From Ligustrum vulgare (lineage: Eukaryota; Streptophyta; Magnoliopsida; Lamiales; Oleaceae), in NCBI GenBank assembly GCA_963555705.1, contig OY743189.1, positions 1,443,501 through 1,507,500 on the forward strand: 64,000 bases of DNA, read 5' to 3'. Below the pieces are notes generated by a model. The model ran no database searches and was not told the DNA's origin. It saw only the letters and a list, made by a program, of their open reading frames with translations. Shown here one piece after another: positions 13,125 to 22,034 of this stretch. Position 1 is the first letter of the stretch; each line of letters begins with the position of its first letter. A program made the translations under genes and the position numbers.

Positions 13125-13349
13125 TAAAATTACGGGTTAATAGCACAAAACGTCCCAACGTTTGACATGTATTGTGCAAAACGTCCCAACGTTTTGATTT
13201 TTGACGCTAAACATCCCAACCTTTACAATTTTTGGTAGAAGACATCCTCTCTGTCAATTTTAACCCCATTTCACCGTTAACTTCAAACTGAACAGTAAAT
13301 GTCAAGGGCATTTTCGTCCAAAAAAAGCAGCCCATTCATAGTTGGGTAA

Positions 13350-13470
13350 TGGCACAAAACGTCCCTACGTTTGACACTTATTGTGGAAAAACGTCCCTAC
13401 GTTTATTTTTTTGGCGAATAACGTCCCTACGTTTATTTTTTTGGCGAATAACGTCCCTACCTTTAAATTT
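13350..13470. repeat. Tandem AACGTCCCTACGTTT units
   Basis: Three units of AACGTCCCTACSTTT separated by ATTTTTTTGGCGAAT lie inside the left arm. Their mirror images are at about 36755-36870 in the right arm. Confidence 0.8.
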
Positions 13471-13784
13471 TCTTGTTCATTAGTCCTCAAATTTTACTTT
13501 TCTTTCAATTTAGTCATTCCGTATTTTATTTAAAGGTAATTGTCTTCAAACGTGTATAACTTTTGATCTACAACTCCGAATTGCACTCCGTTTTTTGCGT
13601 TGAACTCCAAATTCAACCATCTTTCTTATGATGTATCATGTGCTCATTTATTAAACATTTCGTTTTGACTTTTGTATAGTAGATACTTATTTTGTTAGGG
13701 GCATAATTGATTGACGTAAATTGATTTCTGTAAATTTTATTGAAACAGTGAAATTTTAATTTTAGTGTGTGTTCGGCGGCCAGC

Positions 13785-14086
13785 GGAATTTATAAATTGG
13801 ATTTATTTGACTTTGTAATCTTTTTAAGGTAAAATATTTGGTTAAAAATTGGTATGTTTAGCCCCTGTTTGAGCCATGTTATAATCTCTAATAACTTTCT
13901 GAACAACACACAATCTCTCTCTTCAAATCACTTTTTAAAAACTGGAGAAAGAAATTGTGTGTTGTTCAGAAAGTTATTAGAGATTATAACATGGCTCAAA
14001 CAGGGGCTAAACATACCAATTTTTAACTAAATATTTTACCTTAAAAAGATTACAAAGTCAAATAAATCCAATTTATAAATTCCGCT
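13785..14086. repeat. Central palindrome of the foldback element
   Basis: About 130-bp arms from GCGGAATTTATAAATTGG to the mirrored CCAATTTATAAATTCCGC surround the loop at 13915-13953. I see one mismatch at most over the parts compared (GGTTAAAAATTGG against the other arm). Confidence 0.9.
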
Positions 14087-15034
14087 TGTAGCGACCAAGA
14101 ATTTTTACGCAATTATAATTATTTTAATATTTAGAAAAAATTGTATCGCTACTATTTCACCCATTATTTTGAAGTTAACGCCGCGACGGATTCGTCTAGC
14201 CAAGTCAAGAAATATCGAATTTGTTCGATTTTAAATTAAAATCCAAATTTCTAAAATTATGTTATTTTAATTATTTATTCAAAGTATTATTTTCAAAATC
14301 ATTTTGAATTCCAAATTTATTAAAATATCTCAATTTTCCTTATTCAAATTATTTCAAGTCCAAATACGTAATTCAATTTTTATATCAATATTTATTTATT
14401 TTCAAATTCATTTTCAATCCAAAATGTATCTGTTTTAAATACGTTTCATAATCAAAGTTAGTCCAATATTTATCATAATCAAAAATTTATCCAACCTACA
14501 TTTCCACCCACGGTTTTCCTCTATTCTAATGATTCCCATGTTCCCCATTAACCATTTTCTTTTCTTTCTTTTTCTTTTCAAGTCATATGCCTCCTCTCTT
14601 TATACATCACCCCACAACCCTGAATGGTTGTGAATCTTTATCATCATCACTGACCAACCCCACAACCCTGCACCTTTTTCCTTTATCGCCGAAAGTCATC
14701 TTCCTCCTCCCCTTTCATAGTCCAGCCCACACTTCTCCCCTGCCTCTCCAATTCAACATCCATTTCACAACCCATCTTCATCATCCCATCACCAGCACCA
14801 GCCAATCACCAGCAGCTCCATTACCAACCTCCAATATCGATCACACAATAGCCACCATCACAGTTCACTACCCTCAATCACCATCACACAACTCAGTCAC
14901 ACCTCCAAGAAATCAATTCACAGCCAATTCATAAAGCCACGGTCAACCAGCACTCCTCAATCCAGCCATCGCCAACCGTCTGCAACCACAGTTCAACCTC
15001 AACCATAGCCATGAACTTCCATCATCATCACCCC

Positions 15035-16992
15035 TGTAGCGACCAAGAATTTTTACGCGATTAATAATTATTTTAATAGAAAATCGTGTCGCTACTATTT
15101 CACCCATTTTTATTAAGTTAACGCCACGACGTATTCGTATAGCCAAGTCAAGAAATAATCGAGATCGTTCGATTTTAAATTAAATTCCGAATTTCTAAAA
15201 ATATCTCCATTCTCTCGATTTAAAGTATATTAAGTCCAAGTACTTAATTCAATGTTATCCCAATATTTATTTATACAAAAATTATTTTTATTATTGAAAT
15301 TAAGAAAATATATGCAAGCATGAGAGGTTCCATTATATATAATAATTATGAGAATCTTAATTTAATAAATATGGAAAGGTATATGAATGAATTATATACT
15401 CCATTATATGTAATCATGAAGAGCATAATATTTGTATAAATATGGAAAAGTATATGAATGATTTATATACTCCATTATATATAATCATGAAGAGCATAAT
15501 AATTGTATAAATATGGAAAAGTATATGAATGATTGATAGACTCCATTATATATAATCATGAAGAGCATATTATTTGTATAAATATGGAAAAGTATATGAA
15601 TGGTGCTTTACTTTAAGAAAAGGATGTGTTAAAATTAATAGAATTGAATGATTATGTTTACAATATGCCAACTTTATACATCTATTTAAACCCATCTCTT
15701 TTACACACAACTCTACACATATACACTTATTTCCAACCTCTTGACAAAATCCACAAGTAAGAGAAATTCAAGGTGGTCAAGAAAGTTTTGGTCCATTTAC
15801 TACTACACTTCATTTTAATCTTTTAAAAGGTAAGTATATCTTATGTTTTTATGAAAATTAAGTATGTTTTTATGAAAGGTAAACACACCTTATGTTTTTA
15901 TGAAAAGTAAGTATATCTTATGTTTTTATGAAAAGTAAGTATGTTTTTATGAAAGGTAAATACACCTTATGTTTTTATGAAAAGTAAGTATGTTTTTATG
16001 ACAAGTAAGTATATCTTATGTTTTTATGAAAAGTAAGTATGTTTTTATGAAAGGTAAATACACCTTATGTTTTTATGAAAAGTAAGTATATCTTATGTTT
16101 TTATGAAAAGTAAGTATGTTTTTATGAAAGGTAAATACACCTTATGTTTTTATGAAAAGTAAGTATGTTTTTATGACAAGTAAGTATATCTTATGTTTTT
16201 ATGAAAAGTAAGTATGTTTTTATGAAAGGTAAATACACCTTATGTTTTTATGAAAAGTAAGTATGTTTTTATGACAAGTAAGTATATCTTATGTTTTTAT
16301 GAAAAGTAAGTATGTTTTTATGAAAGGTAAATACACCTTATGTTTTTATGAAAAGTAAGTATGTTTTTATGACAAGTAAGTATATCTTATGTTTTTATGA
16401 AAAGTAAGTATGTTTTTATGAAAGGTAAATACACCTTATGTTTTTATGAAAAGTAAGTATATCTTATGTTTTTATGAAAATGTTTGGATCATTGCTATGA
16501 AATCAATCTCACAAGATTGTTATGGGTTTCATATGATATGTTTATGATTATGCTAAGGGGACCGGAGTTTAGTAGCGCTACACATAAGAATTCTTGCCAT
16601 TTAAGTTCGGTAAAATTCTTGTGTCTCCCTATGTTTATGAGTATTTCGATCCTATCCTATGTTATGATGAAAATGATCCATATGCTTTCAAAAGAAAATT
16701 TATGCTTGGTATACTTACTGGGATTTTATAAATCTCACTCCACGATATTTACCATTTTCAGATAATTGAAGGTTCGAGGCGGTCAACATGGAAGTGGCAA
16801 AAGTGGTTAAGATTGATGAGATAATTATGTTGAACTTTATGTAAGAAAATTATGTTCTATTTTTATTCACAAATAAAATTATGGGATTCTAATTATTCTT
16901 TTGAATAATTTTACATTTCTATTTAAGTCTCGATAATATGATATGAGTCACTTTTAGTGGCACTCGAATGGTCGAGAATTCGGGTCGTCACA
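15035..16992 (+). repeat. 5' LTR of element A
   Basis: Runs from TGTAGCGACC to GGTCGTCACA, 1958 bp. It includes three ~90-bp repeats of the TATATGAATGATT / GAAGAGCATAAT type (about 15310-15600) and a 98-bp higher-order array (15834-16480). The frame at 16484-16765 has no recognisable domain and recurs in the other LTR (33289-33570). Confidence 0.9.
15834..16480 (+). repeat. 98-bp higher-order tandem array in the 5' LTR
   Basis: Built from 23- and 26-bp monomers (GTTTTTATGAAAAGTAAGTA and variants with GACAAG or GAAAGGTAAATACACC) arranged into ~98-bp units. The partner array in the 3' LTR (about 32512-33285) is over 100 bp longer, so unit number has changed since insertion or during replication. 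Confidence 0.9.
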
Positions 16993-16994
16993 GT

Positions 16995-17005
16995 TGGTAT
17001 CAGAG
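16995..17005 (+). promoter_or_regulatory. Primer binding site of element A (tRNA-iMet)
   Basis: TGGTATCAGAG lies two bases after the 5' LTR and is complementary to the 3' end of plant initiator-Met tRNA. It starts minus-strand DNA synthesis. Confidence 0.92.
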
Positions 17006-17049
17006 ACAAGAGTTTTAAAAACGATTCTGTAGATTTTTGAAATTTTATT

Positions 17050-17092
<43 letters not shown>

Positions 17093-17200
17093 ACTATTCA
17101 CGTGAACAGTAAAACGACGTGCTATTCATGATGAACAGTGAACGAAATCACTATTCAATTAAAAAAAAAAATTGAATTTTCACATGTCAAGTATGGTTAT
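17050..17200 (+). other. Leader of element A: A tract and dyad repeats
   Basis: After the primer site come an A tract (about 17055-17091), a near-perfect palindrome ACTATTCACGTGAACAGT (17092-17109) and related CTATTCA/GAACAGT words. There is no coding sequence. In retroelements this region often holds RNA packaging signals, but nothing here proves that. Confidence 0.55.
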
Positions 17201-17229
17201 GATTTTGAAAAGTATGATGAAATTTGATG

Positions 17230-18727
17230 TGCGAATTTCAAGGACAAAATTCATTTTAAGCAAGGGAGTTTGTAATGTTCTGAAAATTTTATGGAATATA
17301 ATTAGTTAGTGATATGATGTTTATATTGATGTCTTTGATAAATTTCTAGAAGTTCGGGGACTAAAGGAAAATAAGATTTGACGATAAAATTTTATTTGGG
17401 TTAATTAGGCCCAATCTTATGTAAAGATGCGAAATGATTAATAATAATTTTTTTTTTAAAATATTTTAACTCATCACTCTACTATGTCACTCTCCACGTA
17501 TTGACTCCTCGAACCAGGTATGTTATATGCTTTGCAAGTCATTTACGATTTTATTAAGACATGTTAAGTATGAAATATTCATATGTTATGAATCTTTAAG
17601 TGAAATATACATGTTGAGTATGATATGAATTGATAGAAGCCTAAATTTTAATTTATTCATTTTAATGTAGAATCATGAGACATAGAGGATATTGATATGA
17701 ATTTTGGTTCATATTAAGCTTAGTAAGATTGACTCAATTAGAAATTAAGTTGGGTTGTAACTTTGGCCCAAAATATATGGAATAATATATTAAACAAACA
17801 AAATTGATAATGAATTCGTACAATAATTTATCCCTTTATCACTACCTTTGTGTAAAAACAAGGGAAAAACTGTGGATGGTTATTAGTACTTCCTCTTCAA
17901 GTTTCAATTTTCGGTTCAATAATTTATCCCTTTATCACTACCTTTGCTTAAAAGCAAGGAAAAACTGTGGATGATTATTGGTACCACTCTTCAAGTTTCA
18001 ATTTTCGGTTCAATAATTTATCCCTTTATCACTACCTTTGCTTAAAAGCAAGGAAAAACTGTGGATGATTATTGGTACCACTCTTCAAGTTTCAATTTTG
18101 AAAAAAAAAAAAAAAAAAAAATATGATTTACGAATGATTTTCAAAATAATCTTTGTCGTCAAGTTTAGAAATGATGAGCCCTAAATGGACTTTGCATAAT
18201 TGATTTTAGACATGGCACTAAGTATGAGAAGTCAACAGAAAGGACTAGATAATATTTTCGAATTATTCATCGTTTAGATTAAACGAGAAATAGAAAGTCA
18301 GTTTTATGAAGTTATGATGAGATGTTGAGATTATAAGTGATATGATTTTATTGAGATTTTTATGAGAAGAATTATGAAGTTGGAGATTTAAAGTTTAGGC
18401 TCTTAATTATTGAGAAATAAGGACTTGATATGGTGATATTAGAAATTATGATTTGAAATTTCTATGTTGAGGAATTATGAATTGATTTTCTGGAATATTT
18501 ATGATGATATTGAAGTTTGATGAAATTGTGATCAAATGTACAATTAGTTATTATTGTGAGTTATGAAGTATGCTTACGATTTGGATAAGTCCAAATTTCA
18601 AAGGAAAACTCTGCCTAGAATTTTATCGTTTGGAGTTAAGAGCATAGTATGGTATGCAATCACTAAGAGAATTGAAGTTAGACATACAAGTTCATTTACA
18701 TCACAAACGAGATTTAGTAGATGATAA
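17230..18727 (+). other. Non-coding internal region of element A (5' side)
   Basis: No gag or pol similarity in any frame. The last part (about 18320-18727) matches element B (reverse of about 27720-28250), for example AAGAGCATAGTATGGTATGC. It contains a three-unit repeat at 17819-18100. Confidence 0.7.
17819..18100 (+). repeat. Three ~95-bp tandem repeats with an internal hairpin
   Basis: The unit AATAATTTATCCCTTTATCA...TTTCAATTTTCGGTT is present three times. Units 2 and 3 contain TTGCTT-AA-AAGCAA; the first has a diverged version. Confidence 0.85.
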
Positions 18728-18840
18728 CAGAGATATTATTATTTTCTCATAAGGAGAACACACAAGAGTCACCCTAGAAAGGAAATACATGAAAACACGC
18801 AAAAGCAAAAGAAAGCAACATGGGAAATTCCTCAAATTGA

Positions 18841-19050
18841 GAGATGTGTTTCCGGAGTAGCCGTATCCTACCACCTCTGACCTTTTGAGGAAATAAAGAA
18901 ACCTTCAAAAAGGTGTGTTTCGAGAGTAAGAATACTCCGTAATCTACCACCTGGAACCTTTGAGGTACACACAAGATTTAAACATTAAGGAAAATCCTAG
19001 GAAATTAGAGGGGTGTCTCGAGAGTAAGAATACTCCGTACTCTACCCCCA
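18841..19050 (-). repeat. Three hairpin-bearing repeats 3' of the LOG frame
   Basis: Each repeat has a GTGTYTC start, a hairpin and a CTACCACC-like tail. The hairpins are 18854-18868 (GGAGTAGCCGTATCC, arms GGA-TA/TA-TCC), 18921-18939 and 19019-19037 (GAGTA-AGAA-TACTC plus an outer CG pair with a bulged A). Two repeats also share CCTTTTGAGG or CCTTTGAGG. They lie where the 3' UTR of the LOG transcript would be. Confidence 0.75.
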
Positions 19051-19063
19051 CCTATTCTAAGAT

Positions 19064-19717
19064 TCATAAAGTTAAGTTTACATTAACCGGACTCCATTTT
19101 CGCTTGATTCCCCTTCCTTGCGACCAATCTATCTTAACCCCTGCTGGATCTTGTATTGAGATATATGACTGCAGCTTATCCAGTAGTTCATCAATAGTAG
19201 GAGCAGAAATAAGGAGTCTTCTGGAAAATGGAGAGATGAATCCCTGTTCCACAGCATAATCAAGAAAGGTTAACAAGCCATCAAAGAAATTGTTAACATT
19301 CAGAAGCCCAATAGGCTTAGTATGGAGATCTAGTTGAGCCCACGAGGTAATGTTAAAGATTTCTTCTAAGGTACCAAAACCTCCGGGCAGGGCTATAAAG
19401 GCATCAGAACCATATAGCATACAAGTTATGCGTTCATGGATGGATAAGGTTTGAACTTCATGCCCTCGTGTTTTTCCTGCAACATCTACCAAAGGGACAG
19501 GTATGACACCGATTACTTTTGATTTCTCTGCAAGAGCAGATTGGGAAACACAACCCATTAGACCACTGCTACCACCCCCATACACAAGAGTGATACCTTT
19601 TTCCCCCAGTTTCTTTCCAAGATCTACGGCCGCTTCTAGATAACTGAAGCCTTTCCCCACTTTTGATCCACAAAATACACAAATAGTTTTGATCTGTCGA
19701 AGTTTTGGTGCTTCCAT
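19064..19717 (-). CDS. LOG-type cytokinin riboside 5'-monophosphate phosphoribohydrolase (intronless)
   Basis: A 217-residue protein of the LOG (Lonely Guy) family, which in plants cleaves cytokinin nucleotides to active free bases plus ribose 5-phosphate in the cytosol. The family pattern is complete: ICVFCGS (12-18), LVYGGGSSGLMG (44-55), HER (94-96, with the Arg that takes part in catalysis) and PGGFGTLEE (111-119, the PGGxGTxxE signature), followed by WAQL and KPIGLLN. Usual length is about 210-240. The Lys that normally follows HER is Ile97, a divergence from well-studied LOGs. Plant LOG genes normally have several introns; this one has none, suggesting a retrocopy or RNA-borne copy. The start ATG has A at -3 and G at +4. 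It is antisense to retroelement A and lies ~300 bp after a viral-like gene on the same strand. Identity is secure; activity and expression are unproven. Confidence 0.93.
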   Translation of the reverse strand: MEAPKLRQIKTICVFCGSKVGKGFSYLEAAVDLGKKLGEKGITLVYGGGSSGLMGCVSQSALAEKSKVIGVIPVPLVDVAGKTRGHEVQTLSIHERITCMLYGSDAFIALPGGFGTLEEIFNITSWAQLDLHTKPIGLLNVNNFFDGLLTFLDYAVEQGFISPFSRRLLISAPTIDELLDKLQSYISIQDPAGVKIDWSQGRGIKRKWSPVNVNLTL

Positions 19718-20013
19718 CTTTGATAGTATAGAAGAGAAAACTTACGAAGAAGATGTGATTTTGGGATGCCTGAACTATGAAATATGTTTGGCTATTTAAA
19801 GCCGGAAAAACTTACTGTTTTTGATTGATTCTGAAAAAGTAAAGATTTACTTTTGACAAAATCGGCCAACTTTTGACTGTTTTACCAAAGATATCACCTT
19901 TCGGTGATTTATTTCCAGCTTTATCAAAACTCGAGAAAGGAAAATATATTTTATTTCCAAAACGCGTGAAAGAAAACAGCAAAATATTTTAAATGTGTAT
20001 CAAGAGATTTACC
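19718..20013 (-). promoter_or_regulatory. Spacer with TATA-like box and hairpins upstream of LOG
   Basis: On the coding (minus) strand the spacer holds GGCTTTAAATAGCC (19790-19803; TATA-like and self-complementary) about 75 bp before the LOG ATG, an AAAAGTAAA/TTTACTTTT dyad (19835-19854), two TTTTGAC (W-box-like) words on the plus strand, and ATCACC-GAAA-GGTGAT (19893-19908), a 6-bp stem with a GNRA tetraloop. It could be a promoter or a structured RNA leader; the sequence alone does not decide. Confidence 0.45.
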
Positions 20014-20565
20014 TTATATCATTGTTGAACTACCAGAAGCCTCATTTTGTAAAACAGACTGGCAAACAGGATCTTTTGCTATTATATTTTGGAGACTATA
20101 ACGATTTTTGTCCTCGTTAAACTGAGCGTATAAGGAGAGAAGTTCACGTTGCACATAACCACTTGGGTGCGTCTCAAGAGTCAGTCGAATATCATCCAAA
20201 GACTCCTTACTCAGTCCACCCTTTATGAATTTGATTTTATCATCCCGATTAGTAGAAGAATATCCTACTGTTTTGCAACGAGTATCACAGTTCCAACGAG
20301 CACATTTGTAGCAACCATTCAGCCTTTTTGCTCTTCGTTTCTTTGCGAAGGTGCTTTTTCCTAAACCAGGCATGTGCTTTGGAAATGTCATAGGTAATTC
20401 ACCAGATAGTCGAACCTTTGCTTCGATCAACCAGCGAACATCTTCTGAAACACCATGAGCCATCAGCAACCTCAATCTTTCGAGTCTTATTCGATAAATT
20501 TTCCTCAGATCATTCATTGGAAGACTGGAATAATACTTGCGAATGTTTGTAAGAATGATATCCAT
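20014..20565 (-). CDS. Betaflexivirid-like nucleic-acid-binding (cysteine-rich) protein
   Basis: A 183-residue frame from the Met at 20565 (A at -3, G at +4). The open frame extends to 20877 (287 residues), but the first ~70 of those residues are antisense retroelement sequence also found in element B, so I take the inner start. The core reads GLGKSTFAKKRRAKRLNG, then a four-Cys cluster CYKCARWNCDTRC (C-x2-C-x4-C-x3-C), at residues 171-201 of the long frame. A Gly/Ser-x-Ala-basic-RRA stretch followed by a Cys cluster is the hallmark of small nucleic-acid-binding proteins of Betaflexiviridae (carla-, viti- and related genera). Cys spacing here is shorter than in carlaviruses. Flanks are Leu/Arg-rich helical (RIRLERLRLLMAHG) and a polar tail. 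No coat protein was found upstream. It may be an endogenous viral relic or an unrelated plant protein with a similar motif. Confidence 0.5.
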   Translation of the reverse strand: MDIILTNIRKYYSSLPMNDLRKIYRIRLERLRLLMAHGVSEDVRWLIEAKVRLSGELPMTFPKHMPGLGKSTFAKKRRAKRLNGCYKCARWNCDTRCKTVGYSSTNRDDKIKFIKGGLSKESLDDIRLTLETHPSGYVQRELLSLYAQFNEDKNRYSLQNIIAKDPVCQSVLQNEASGSSTMI

Positions 20566-20665
20566 GTTTTTGATGGATCTAACCTCTTCCCAGCATGAAC
20601 TATTTAAAAGCATTAAGGATCGGAGGGAATCCGCGTGATATTGATTCCAGCAAGAAACCGCGGAA

Positions 20666-21476
20666 TAGAATAATGGAAAAGAGGGAACAAGAGTTATGCG
20701 CCGTTTACTTTCTTGATAAAAGGAAGATTTGATGATGACGGGATTTGAGATATGGAATATTTTCTTGGATTTTGGGTACTGATATTTTGATATAATAATC
20801 AAGGTATAGAAATAATACGGGGATACGTGAAAGTGAAATAAGGACTGTATTGAATCAGGATTAATAAGTTTGTGCAAGTGAAAGGAATACCTTACGGGAA
20901 ATGTTATGATATTTGAGTTAAGAATTTTAATTATTTGGGAGATATTTGTTTATTGAATTTTGCAGAAATTTTGGGTTACAAATATTGGAAAGATAAACTG
21001 ATGATTATGTTGATATGTGAATAACATGTTTGGGTATATTACATAGAGAATATTCAGGTAATCGTTTTAATTATTTTGGGATATTTGGTGATAAGAAGAA
21101 ATGACAAATTATTATGGTATGATATGTTAGTAAAGATTTATTGAAATTTTAGAGATATTAATACGAATATTTGAGGTTACATGATACGATGATAAGTGAC
21201 AGGTTACATGAGTACTACAAGATATGATGAAATATCACATACGATTGGGAATTTTCATTTTGATTCAGAAGAATTTATGAGTAGACATATGTCTATTATT
21301 GATAGAAAAGTTCATGTCTTAAGAAAACAAATTGATGCATTTAGTCAAAGTCCAGTGGGTTAAATATGGTTGGGTTAAATATGGTAGCGATGATGCTACA
21401 TAAGAAGAAGAAGAAGAGATTCTGATTAAGTGTTCAGAAATCATAAGATCAAGTAAGTTTAATTTCGAGGACGAAA
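20666..21476 (+). other. Non-coding internal region of element A (3' side)
   Basis: Matches the reverse strand of element B at about 26010-26890 throughout (for example TTGGGTTACAAATATTGGAAAG). No coding potential. It leads into the polypurine tract. Confidence 0.75.
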
Positions 21477-21496
21477 TTATTTTAAGGGGGTAAGTT
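21477..21496 (+). promoter_or_regulatory. Polypurine tract of element A
   Basis: TTATTTTAAGGGGGTAAGTT directly before the 3' LTR, preceded by TTTCGAGGACGAAA. It is the plus-strand priming site of Ty3/Gypsy elements. Confidence 0.85.
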
Positions 21497-22034
21497 TGTA
21501 GCGACCAAGAATTTTTACGCGATTAATAATTATTTTAATAGAAAATCGTGTCGCTACTATTTCACCCATTTTTATTAAGTTAACGCCACGACGTATTCGT
21601 ATAGCCAAGTCAAGAAATAATCGAGATCGTTCGATTTTAAATTAAATTCCGAATTTCTAAAAATATCTCCATTCTCTTGATTTAAAGTATATTAAGTCCA
21701 AGTACTTAATTCAATGTTATCTCAATATTTATTTATACAAAAATTATTTTTATTATTGAAATTAAGAAAATATATGCAAGCATGAGAGGTTCCATTATAT
21801 ATAATAATTATGAGAATCTTAATTTAATAAATATGGAAAAGTATATGAATGAATTATATACTCCGTTATATGTAATCATGAAGAGCATAATATTTGTATA
21901 AATATGGAAAAGTATATGAATGAATTATAGACTCCATTATATGTAATCATGAAGAGCATAATATTTGTATAAATATGGAAAAGTATATGAATGGTTGATA
22001 AGACTCCATTATATGTAATCATGAAGAGCATAAT
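21497..22034 (+). repeat. 3' LTR of element A, first part
   Basis: Matches 15035-15580 of the 5' LTR with a handful of substitutions, then is cut by element B. The ATAAT at 22030-22034 is the left target duplication. Confidence 0.92.

Larger units (their letters stand above)
18728..20665 (-). other. Cargo block in element A (viral-like gene plus LOG)
   Basis: Retroelements A and B match up to about 18727 and again from about 20665 (TAGAATAATGGAAAAGAGGG against the matching B phrase near 26890), but in between A has ~1.94 kb that is absent from B, where ~0.8-0.9 kb of AT-rich sequence lies. The block carries two intact minus-strand frames, hairpins between them and hairpin repeats after them. 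No poly-A/T run or target duplication was recognised at its edges. It may be captured RNA, an endogenous viral piece, or original to the family and lost from B. Confidence 0.7.

Noticed and set aside
14587..14934. His/Thr/Pro-rich 115-residue frame
   Set aside because: CAC/CCA-rich LTR sequence, related in style to the frames in other LTRs of the same family. Low complexity, no homology.
15834..16480. Tandem array considered as centromeric satellite or CRISPR
   Set aside because: Continuous monomers without unique spacers, confined to the LTR and repeated in the partner LTR. Eukaryotic context.
20566..20877. N-terminal 104 residues of the long frame of the viral-like gene
   Set aside because: Most of it is antisense to retroelement sequence shared with element B, and the inner Met has a much better start context. 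Kept only as an open extension.
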